From positions 1-21,069 of the forward strand of contig CAYMRB010000139.1 in assembly GCA_964392615.1 (NCBI GenBank): a stretch of 21,069 nucleotides of DNA, read 5' to 3'. Both the position numbers and the translations under genes were made by a program. Shown here in pieces: positions 14,739-21,069 of this stretch (the first letter of the stretch is position 1; the number at the start of each line of letters is the position of its first letter). The DNA comes from CAYMRB01 sp964392615. Its GTDB lineage: Bacteria > Planctomycetota > UBA8108. The notes under the pieces were generated by a model. It was not told the DNA's origin, did not search any database, and was given only the letters and a program-made list of their open reading frames with translations.

Positions 14739-16319
14739 CTATCCTCCCCCGACGACGCCGGTGAGAAGCTCCGAAAGACTGAGGCCGGGCACCTCCACGC
14801 GCAGGATGCCGCGCTTCCCTTCCGCGCTGATTTGAATGCTCTTCATCAGCGTGAGCATGGTCTTGAATGTCGGCAGGTTGACCATCTCCGCGAACTCTTC
14901 CATCTGGGCGATCTGCGCGTCGAGGCCCTGACGGAAGAAGTCGCTCAGCGCCTTCGACTGCTTCTTGTCGCCGAATAGACCTTCCAGGCGTACCGCAGTC
15001 TTGCCGTCCTTCTGACGGCGCGCGGTGAGCTCGAGCTCCTGCATGCCCTTGACGGCGTCCGAGACCTCGGCGGGGGCGTCGTTCTCGATCTCCGTATTCA
15101 GTGCGGACATCAACGATTCGTCGGTGACGGCGAGGCCGCGCAGATTGAACGGTTGATCGAGCGTCGCGAGGAACTTCGCGAAGCGCGCGTTCTCAGCGAG
15201 CGCGTTCTTCTCGGCGGCGTAGTTTTTCAGATACTCCTCGAGGGGGAAGCGAAGCGACGCTTCGGCCGGAAGGATCAGAACGCTGCGCTCGCCGAGGAGC
15301 ACGAGACGCATGAACGGCGCCTCCCAGACTTCGACACCGGCGATTTCCGAGGTCTTCCACCCCGAACTCTGAGCGGATAGCGTCGAGCGGATGATCTCGG
15401 GTTGATAGTGCCCGTACAGCAGAATCCCGAGGCCGCCGCCCTCCTCGTCGACCGACCCGACATTGACCACGGCAGCGCTCTCAGGGCGCAGGTTGCCGTA
15501 ATCGCGGACGAAGGAGAACAGCCCCTCCTGGCCTTCGCGCTTCGCTTCCTCGAACTGCTCCGTCGGAACTTCGCCGCCGGGCAAGTCCTTCAAGCTCACC
15601 AGCATCTTCTCGAAGTAGCCGGACATCGTCAGCCATGTGCCCTTTCCAGGGCCGGGGATCGCGAGATGCGAGACGACGAGGACCCGCGTCTCCTTCGGCA
15701 ACGCGTGGATCTCTCGACGCAGCAGGTTCGGCCGCTCGGCTGCGGCGGCTTCCGCTTCGGGACGCGCGCCGAGCTTGACGAGAGCGTCCTCGGCGGCCAT
15801 CCGAACCAGCGGGCGATCGCTCTGCGCTGCGGCCGTGATCGCCGGAATCTGCGCGGTCATCTTCTGTGCGGCCGCGTAGCGGATCGCCGCGGTGCGGGCG
15901 AGCTCGGTCAGGTGCCCGCCTGCCTTCTCCCGACTCGCGAGCGCCTCGAGGACCTTCTTCGCCTGTTCGGCGCGTCGCGCGTCCTCGGCGACGATGGCCT
16001 CCAGCCGCGTGCGGACCTTCGGGCCGGCCTCGACGAGCTTCTTGCGGGCACCGGCACGGATCTTCTCGTTGCGGCTCGCGAGGTTCTGAATCGCGCTCTC
16101 GAGGTCCTTCGAAAGCTCACCAGCGGTCTCGTTGACCGGCGCCGCATCGTTGCTCGCCTTGATCAGCTTCTCGATCGTCGCGGGCTTGGTGTCGAAGCCC
16201 ATTTGATCGAGCGCGACGGCCGGCTCGAGTACGGCGAGAGCATCGGGCGGGAGCTCGCCCTGGGGGGAGAACGATAGCAGGAGGATCAACAGGACTTCGA
16301 AGGGGCCGGCCATCATCAT
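14739..16319 (-). CDS. exported HEAT-repeat-containing protein of unknown function
   Basis: Protein of 526 residues with an N-terminal hydrophobic signal (MMMAGPFEVLLILLLSFSPQ), probably exported. Residues of about 65-185 are helical and rich in Ala/Arg/Lys/Glu with HEAT-like units such as LASRNEKIRAGARKKLVEAG (80-99) and RPLVRMAAEDALVKLGA (169-185). The rest (about 200-526) is a mixed alpha/beta region that I do not recognise, containing VVNVGSVDEEGGGLGILLYG and ending in a Gly-rich tail (GVVGGG). HEAT repeats usually mediate protein-protein contacts. The first of three consecutive ATGs (16319) is chosen because AAAGGA lies seven bases upstream. It is convergent with the REC-HPt gene, with only 39 bases between the stops and no clear terminator there. 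It also has a possible divergent partner at 16521. Confidence 0.75.
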   Translation of the reverse strand: MMMAGPFEVLLILLLSFSPQGELPPDALAVLEPAVALDQMGFDTKPATIEKLIKASNDAAPVNETAGELSKDLESAIQNLASRNEKIRAGARKKLVEAGPKVRTRLEAIVAEDARRAEQAKKVLEALASREKAGGHLTELARTAAIRYAAAQKMTAQIPAITAAAQSDRPLVRMAAEDALVKLGARPEAEAAAAERPNLLRREIHALPKETRVLVVSHLAIPGPGKGTWLTMSGYFEKMLVSLKDLPGGEVPTEQFEEAKREGQEGLFSFVRDYGNLRPESAAVVNVGSVDEEGGGLGILLYGHYQPEIIRSTLSAQSSGWKTSEIAGVEVWEAPFMRLVLLGERSVLILPAEASLRFPLEEYLKNYAAEKNALAENARFAKFLATLDQPFNLRGLAVTDESLMSALNTEIENDAPAEVSDAVKGMQELELTARRQKDGKTAVRLEGLFGDKKQSKALSDFFRQGLDAQIAQMEEFAEMVNLPTFKTMLTLMKSIQISAEGKRGILRVEVPGLSLSELLTGVVGGG

Positions 16320-16508
16320 GACGCTGTCCTTTCTGGCGTTCGGAGGGGGAGTCGAGCGACGACAGAGACCCGGCGCAGCCTCGAACTCCGGATGGGTGAT
16401 CCGTCCACTCGAAGTCCGCCCTGGCCGCCGTCGATTTCACGAGCACACGATCCCGTTGGCGAACCCGATTCGGTGCACTTCTTCAACGGACAGCCGCGGC
16501 CGCGCGGC

Positions 16509-16514
16509 TACAAT
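16509..16514 (+). promoter_or_regulatory. candidate -10 box just before the small membrane protein gene
   Basis: TACAAT (16509-16514) is close to the TATAAT consensus and only six bases before the ATG at 16521, so the transcript could start at or near the start codon (leaderless). The -35 region is weak (ACGGAC at 16486-16491, spacing 17). It would drive the small protein and perhaps the downstream exporter. The rest of the 200-bp divergent gap (16320-16520) shows nothing else clear. Confidence 0.4.
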
Positions 16515-16520
16515 ACGGCC

Positions 16521-16820
16521 ATGGTTCACGGCAGGGCAACGTCAAAAGGGCTGCACGCGTCGCGGCGGGAGATGTTCGGCGTGTGTTTCGGCCTCCTCAC
16601 ATCGTCGCGTGTCGTCGCGTTCGAGGCGACCGAGATCGACGGCGTTCGACCGCGTGTGTCGGCGCCGAACGGCGCGGAGGTCGGGGAGACCGCGAGAGTC
16701 CCCCTCCCGCGTCGGTGGGCCTTCGGCAACGTGCGGGGCGCGATGACCGTCGTGCTCGATGTCCTCGCTCTTCTGGTGAGTCTCCTCGTCGGATGGGGCT
16801 TGCTGCGGAACATCGTGTAA
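16521..16820 (+). CDS. hypothetical 99-residue protein with C-terminal TM helix
   Basis: Open frame upstream of the exporter, ending nine bases before its start. The N-terminal two thirds have no recognisable motif. The last 25 residues (TVVLDVLALLVSLLVGWGLL) form a convincing single hydrophobic helix, so the product could be a tail-anchored membrane protein. Roughly five in six codons end in G or C by my count, similar to the sure genes, which favours real coding. There is no ribosome site at the ATG (16521), but TACAAT is six bases upstream, compatible with a leaderless mRNA. A shorter product from the ATG at 16743 would be the TM helix alone. It is a possible partner of the exporter, but no family is recognised. 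Confidence 0.5.
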   Translation: MVHGRATSKGLHASRREMFGVCFGLLTSSRVVAFEATEIDGVRPRVSAPNGAEVGETARVPLPRRWAFGNVRGAMTVVLDVLALLVSLLVGWGLLRNIV

Positions 16821-16829
16821 GCGAACGAG

Positions 16830-19076
16830 ATGCGCCTCCTCGAACGACTGGTACGCACTCGTCCGATCCTGCTGGCGCTTCTTGTCGTCGTCGTCAGCGG
16901 AGCGGCGGTATGCGGTCTGCTGCGGCTCGAGTACGACGACGTGCCGACGAATCTGTTTCGTTCCGACGACGAGGCATTCCGCACGCTCGAGACGGTGGCG
17001 CGCAGCTTCGCGACCGACGAGAACGACTGCATCGCGGTCGTCGAGGCCGACGATCTCTTCACGGCATCGGCGATCGATGGGTTGCGGAGGCTCGTCGAAG
17101 GCTACGGCTCTGTCGACGGCGTCGACGAAGTGATCAGCATGATCGACGTGCCCGTGTTCGGTGCGCTCGGTGTGCCGCGATCGCTCGTGCCGGCGGCTGA
17201 AGCGTCGGAGCGCGAACTGACCGCGGCGAGGGCGGCAGCGCTCGGCAGTCCGCTGGTCGCCGGTACCCTGCTCTCCGCGGACGCGACGACGACGATCGTG
17301 ATCGTGCGGCTCGCGGGCCAGGATCTCCGCACGGCGCACATCGGGGCGGTCTTGGCGCGGCTGCGAGAGATCGATGCTCGCATCGCGGAGGCTGCCGGGC
17401 TGCGGGTGCGCTTCACGGGCATCCCGCCGATTCGCGTGTCGGTCTTCTCGGCGCTCGAGCGGGACCAGGAGGTATTGACCATCGCGGGCAGCGCGGTGTC
17501 CGGGCTGATCGCGCTCCTGTTGTTCCGTCGCTTCGCTGCGGTCCTCATCGTCGGCGCGCCGCCCTTGATCGGCCTTCTGTGGGCGCTCGGCTCCCTCGGG
17601 CTCATAGGAATGCGCTTGGATGTCATCTCCGGCGTCTTGCCGACGTTGGTGCTCGTCATCGGTTTCACCGACGCCGTGCACCTCGTATTGCACATTCGCC
17701 ACGACATGGCGAGAGGGATGCCTCGACGCGATGCAGCGGCAGCGGCTGTTCGCGATCTCGGCTTCGCGTGCGGGCTCACGTCGTTCACGACAGCCGTCGG
17801 CTTCGGGTCGCTCGTCGTTGCCGACATCCCGAGCATCCAGAACTTCGGCATCGCCGCGGCCGTCGGCGCCGTGGCGACGTACCTGTCGGTCATCACGCTC
17901 GTGCCGCTCCTCGCAGCGACGCCTCTGGGCGATCGGATCGTGGTGACGCGCGGCGCCGTTGCCGAGGAGGGCTGGCGCAGACTCTGGGAGCGTCTCGCGC
18001 GGCCGATCGTACGATACCCGCGCCTCGTGGCCCTCGCGGGCGTGCTCGTCACCGTCGGCCTCGGACTGCTGACGACGCGGTTGCAGCCGGATAGTCGGCT
18101 GACCGAGTCGCTGCCGACGCGATACGAGAGTCACGAGGCGTTGCGTACCGTCGACGACAAGCTCGGGGGCATCCTGGAGTTGCAGGTGCTCGTCGAATGG
18201 GACGCCGCGGCGCCACCCTCTGCCGTCGAGACCGTCGACGCCCTGCGCCGCGTCGCCGGGAGGCTCGATCGGCATGCGCTCGTCCACAACGCGTTGTCGA
18301 TCGCGAGCGTCACCGACGCTCTCCCGGCCGTCTTGCGTGTGCCCGCGCTCCTCGATCGCACGTTGGACGGCCTGCCCGAGGACGTGCGGCGTCGATTCCT
18401 GCGTCGCGATCTGGGACAGGCTCTCGTCACGGCGCGGTTGAAAGACCGTTACACGAGCGAGCACGATCCCGTGCTGCGGGAGGTGGAAGACGATCTGCGC
18501 GCTCTGGAAGGCGATCTGCAGGGCTTTCGACTGCGATTGACGGGCACGGCCGTCGTCGTCTCGCGACAGATCACCGGCATGATCCGCGACTTGTGCAGGA
18601 GCCTGCTGACGGCGGCGGCGATCATCTTCGTCGTTCTGACGGTTTGCTTTCGCTCGGTCCGGCTCGGTCTGGTCAGCCTGATTCCCAACGTGTTTCCGAT
18701 GGTCGCGGCGGCGTCGTGCCTCGTCCTCCTCGACTGGCCGCTCTTGCTGTCCGGATCGATCGTGTTCACGGTGTGTCTCGGCATCGCGGTCGATGACACG
18801 ATTCACTTCATCACGAGATACCGCCGGGAGATCGCGGACGGCGTCGGCCCGCGCACCGCCGTGGAACGTAGTTTTCGCGCGATCGGCCGCGCGCTGGTCG
18901 TGACCACGTTGGTCTTCGTCTGCGGGTTCTGCTGCGTGCATCTGAGCGAGATCCCCGTGCTGCGGTTCTTCGGCGTTCTGGCGTCGATCGCGATCGCGGC
19001 GGCACTCGTCGGTGATCTGGTCATCCTGCCAGCGCTGTTGCTGTGCTTGGGACATCGCCGCGACGCGAGCAGCTGA
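16830..19076 (+). CDS. MMPL/RND-family exporter
   Basis: Inner-membrane protein of 748 residues with the internally duplicated RND layout. TM1 is at about 12-32, a periplasmic loop at about 33-213, a group of TMs at about 214-365, TM7 at about 397-416, a second loop at about 418-588, and a final TM group at about 589-740. The proton-relay region has D281 in IGFTDAVHLVLH (277-288) in the first half and D655/D656 in GIAVDDTIHFITRYRRE (651-667) in the second, the usual acidic residues of MMPL/SSD transporters. These proteins export lipids, hopanoids or other hydrophobic compounds using the proton gradient. The length fits the two-loop, single-chain type such as HpnN-like exporters, and the cargo is unknown. 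The ATG at 16830 directly precedes TM1, and its ribosome site (GAG) is weak. The TPR gene follows after 122 bp with its own putative promoter. Confidence 0.9.
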   Translation: MRLLERLVRTRPILLALLVVVVSGAAVCGLLRLEYDDVPTNLFRSDDEAFRTLETVARSFATDENDCIAVVEADDLFTASAIDGLRRLVEGYGSVDGVDEVISMIDVPVFGALGVPRSLVPAAEASERELTAARAAALGSPLVAGTLLSADATTTIVIVRLAGQDLRTAHIGAVLARLREIDARIAEAAGLRVRFTGIPPIRVSVFSALERDQEVLTIAGSAVSGLIALLLFRRFAAVLIVGAPPLIGLLWALGSLGLIGMRLDVISGVLPTLVLVIGFTDAVHLVLHIRHDMARGMPRRDAAAAAVRDLGFACGLTSFTTAVGFGSLVVADIPSIQNFGIAAAVGAVATYLSVITLVPLLAATPLGDRIVVTRGAVAEEGWRRLWERLARPIVRYPRLVALAGVLVTVGLGLLTTRLQPDSRLTESLPTRYESHEALRTVDDKLGGILELQVLVEWDAAAPPSAVETVDALRRVAGRLDRHALVHNALSIASVTDALPAVLRVPALLDRTLDGLPEDVRRRFLRRDLGQALVTARLKDRYTSEHDPVLREVEDDLRALEGDLQGFRLRLTGTAVVVSRQITGMIRDLCRSLLTAAAIIFVVLTVCFRSVRLGLVSLIPNVFPMVAAASCLVLLDWPLLLSGSIVFTVCLGIAVDDTIHFITRYRREIADGVGPRTAVERSFRAIGRALVVTTLVFVCGFCCVHLSEIPVLRFFGVLASIAIAAALVGDLVILPALLLCLGHRRDASS

Positions 19077-19089
19077 CGATCGAATGCGA

Positions 19090-19117
19090 ATGACTCGAGA
19101 AGACGATGGAATAGGAT
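19090..19117 (+). promoter_or_regulatory. candidate promoter of the TPR gene
   Basis: ATGACT (19090-19095) and TAGGAT (19112-19117) with 16 bases between them resemble -35 and -10 boxes (TTGACA/TATAAT). They lie in the 122-bp gap between exporter and TPR gene, about 80 bases before the start at 19199, giving the TPR gene a likely promoter of its own. Confidence 0.45.
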
Positions 19118-19198
19118 GTGGACTCACCTTTTGCACCGCGGGGGTGAACACGTGGTTCGCTCGGACAAGATGGCGGCGTTCATGAGCGGAGGTGTCCG

Positions 19199-21069
19199 AT
19201 GACGCGGCAGAGCTGGTTTGTCACGCTGACCGCAGCATCGACTGTTCTTCTCGCCCTGCTCCTGTTTGCCTTCCTGCGCGAAGGGCCACCGGTTCCGGGT
19301 GCGTCCGCCCCGTCGGACCATCTTCGCGTCATCTCTCCGGCGCCGCCGCGCCCTGTTCCCGACGATCTCGTGACGGCGCATGAGGAGATCGTTCGACTGC
19401 AGCGCGCGGAGGAGTTCGAGAAGGCCGCCGAGGAGTACTACGCGCTGCTGCGTCACCTGGCGGGGCGCTGGGGCGAGAGCAACCCGGATCTGGCGCCGTA
19501 CTACTACAACTTCGCCTACATCCTGAAGAGCGCCGGTCGCGTCACGGACTGCGAGGGCGTCCTGCTCGCGGCGCGTGACAAGTGGCCGGACTCGCTGCAG
19601 CTGCAGCTGTTTGACGCGACCCTTCGCGCCGAGGTGAGTCTCGCGATCGGGCGGCTCGACCCGGAGCTCGACGGCCTGTTCGCGACGCTGCTTCGCGACG
19701 ACAACCTGCCCCGCATTCGAGGCCTGCGGGTCGATCCGATGGTGTTGTTCGCGCAGCGCGCGGAGCTGCTCCTGCGCGCCGATCGGAGGGTCGACGCGAC
19801 ACGGGTGGTCGACAGGGCTCTCGGGATCGATGGGTCTGACCTCGCGCTGCGGCGCCTGCGCGCGCGGCTTCTGCTCGCGAATCAGAAGGCCGCCGCGGCG
19901 CGCGAGCTCCTCGAGGAGCTCACCGCGACGGACGATGATCCGGATCTCCGCTTCCTACTCGGTACCGCACTGCTCGACGAGGGACGTCCGGAGCGTGCGC
20001 TCGAGTACCTCCTGCCGCTGGTCGAGGAGCTGGCGAGCGCGGAGACCTCGAGCGACGGAGCGCCGACGAGCCTCAGCGTGCTGCGAGTGCGCGCGGCGCG
20101 GGCTCTCGGCGAGGTCGGGCGGTTTCGAGGGGCGGCCGAGCTTCTTCTCGACGCGCTACTCGCGGACCCTCGCGACACGAAGGCGCTGCGCGAGCTCGCC
20201 GTCGCGTCGCGCGGTCTCGGCGCGGTGTCCGCTGCGAACGCGCTCGAGCGGCGTGCGCGGGCGATGGAGTCGCGCGATACGTTCGCGCGTCTCGCGGAAG
20301 GCGCGAAGCGAGCCGCGAGGCCGAGCTCGGTCGCGTACCATCGGGCGCAAGCTGCGCTCGTCGTCGAGGACATCGGGGAGGCGCTCGCCTTGCTCGGCGC
20401 CGGCGTGGAGCTGCCAGCGACCGTCGCACAGCTGCATCTCGAGCTCACGCGCGTCGAGGAGCTTCTGGGTCGTCGCGACCGCGCGGAGCACGTCGTCGTG
20501 AAGGCGTCGGAGTCGAGCGACTCGTCGGCCTTGTACGTCGTCGAGCGCGCGCGACTGGCTGCCGCTGACGGCCGGGCAGAGGATGCGAGGAGATGGCTCA
20601 TCGACGAGCGGCTGACCATGCCGACGGCTGAGGAGCAGGACAGCATGAGCGCCGAGGAGCGTCAGGTGCTCGCGCTCGTCATGACGCGGCGGTTGTTGAC
20701 GTACTACGAGCTCGGCGAGTTCACGGCCGCGGCGGAGTTCTTCCGGCGGTACCGCGTGACCAGCGAAGACCCGGGGGAGCTGTTGTTGTGCCGGGCCGAG
20801 CTCGCATTGGTCGAGGGGCGGCTCGACGAAGCGGACGGCCTGTTGGCGGGCAGCTTCGACGAGGTTCCGGGCGGCATCGCATGGCAACGGGCGCTGCAGA
20901 CTCTCATCGCGTGGGCGCGACCGGCGGCGGCGCGTGGGGACTCCTCGCCAGTGGGCGATGCCGATCCGAGCGACCTGCTCGGTCGGCCGCGCTTCTTGAC
21001 GAAGAGCGAGTACACGCCCCGTGCGGCGCTCGACGCGGAGGTCGCGCGCGAGCTAGATCGTCAGCGTGC
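19199..21069 (+). CDS. membrane-anchored TPR-repeat protein, 3' end outside the window
   Basis: Open frame from an ATG at 19199 to the window edge without a stop (623 complete codons), so the C-terminus is missing. GGAGG (19188-19192) lies six bases before the start, an excellent ribosome site. Residues of about 7-25 (FVTLTAASTVLLALLLFAFL) are one hydrophobic helix followed by a Pro-rich linker, so the rest is probably periplasmic and anchored to the inner membrane. From about residue 57 onward the protein consists of TPR-like helical pairs, for example AEEFEKAAEEYYALLRHLAG, DEGRPERALEYLLPLVEELA, GRFRGAAELLLDALLADP and YYELGEFTAAAEFFRRY. TPR arrays act as scaffolds for protein complexes, and no catalytic motif is visible. 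It lies downstream of the exporter, which hints at a joint envelope role, but it is not clearly one operon. Confidence 0.9.
   Translation, partial: MTRQSWFVTLTAASTVLLALLLFAFLREGPPVPGASAPSDHLRVISPAPPRPVPDDLVTAHEEIVRLQRAEEFEKAAEEYYALLRHLAGRWGESNPDLAPYYYNFAYILKSAGRVTDCEGVLLAARDKWPDSLQLQLFDATLRAEVSLAIGRLDPELDGLFATLLRDDNLPRIRGLRVDPMVLFAQRAELLLRADRRVDATRVVDRALGIDGSDLALRRLRARLLLANQKAAAARELLEELTATDDDPDLRFLLGTALLDEGRPERALEYLLPLVEELASAETSSDGAPTSLSVLRVRAARALGEVGRFRGAAELLLDALLADPRDTKALRELAVASRGLGAVSAANALERRARAMESRDTFARLAEGAKRAARPSSVAYHRAQAALVVEDIGEALALLGAGVELPATVAQLHLELTRVEELLGRRDRAEHVVVKASESSDSSALYVVERARLAAADGRAEDARRWLIDERLTMPTAEEQDSMSAEERQVLALVMTRRLLTYYELGEFTAAAEFFRRYRVTSEDPGELLLCRAELALVEGRLDEADGLLAGSFDEVPGGIAWQRALQTLIAWARPAAARGDSSPVGDADPSDLLGRPRFLTKSEYTPRAALDAEVARELDRQR

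Noticed and set aside
16542..19151. An 869-codon open frame on the minus strand
   Set aside because: It is antisense to the RND exporter, which has clear TM and motif structure. The antisense product is rich in Arg, Asp, His and Gln with no domains, as expected for shadows in GC-rich DNA.
1..21069. Mobile elements, CRISPR arrays, tRNA or rRNA genes, phage or defence genes
   Set aside because: No transposase or integrase motifs, spaced direct repeats, or recognisable RNA gene sequence were seen by eye. Short tRNA-like folds cannot be fully excluded without a covariance search.

Overview
The window is GC-rich, densely coded chromosomal DNA with no mobile elements, CRISPR arrays, rRNA or tRNA that I can see. 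The gene families point to a planctomycete-like, sugar-degrading Gram-negative bacterium, but this is inference from content and not a taxonomic test. The pointers are Tat-exported Gfo/Idh/MocA dehydrogenase and xylose-isomerase-like proteins, a sodium:sugar symporter with a divergent galactokinase, a pseudopilin operon, an exported HEAT-repeat protein, and an MMPL/RND exporter next to a TPR protein.

Layout from left to right. Positions 1-82 hold the possible start of a minus-strand gene that runs off the edge. Positions 145-3169 (minus) are a compact operon of an SSS-family symporter, a 58-residue single-TM protein and a galactokinase-family kinase, joined by two 4-nt stop/start overlaps. 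Divergent to it (plus) are a beta-phosphoglucomutase-like HAD hydrolase (3331-4023) and an exported MscS-type channel (4176-5480). A strong hairpin (5518-5559) separates the channel from a convergent Tat-exported Gfo/Idh/MocA oxidoreductase (5584-6903, minus). About 600 bp without a convincing gene follow.

Positions 7499-12651 (minus) form a five-gene unit: lipoprotein, GT-C membrane glycosyltransferase with a C-terminal TPR domain, two prepilin-like proteins, and a PilX-like protein. The last four are separated by a few nucleotides or overlap. Next come a Tat-exported sugar isomerase/epimerase (12794-13714) and a stand-alone REC-HPt phosphorelay protein (13893-14699), both plus. Convergent to these is an exported HEAT-repeat protein (14739-16319, minus). 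The right end (plus) carries a small membrane protein, an MMPL/RND exporter and a long membrane-anchored TPR protein cut by the window edge.

Functionally, the left third reads as sugar acquisition and phosphorylation (symporter, kinase, HAD, dehydrogenase), with the isomerase as a similar outlier. The middle reads as an envelope pilin-like assembly with its own glycosyltransferase, and the right as envelope export plus scaffolding. No clearly unknown system is evident. The least ordinary parts are the glycosyltransferase-TPR fusion coupled to the pseudopilins, the single-TM protein locked between symporter and kinase, and the atypical active-site motifs of that kinase.
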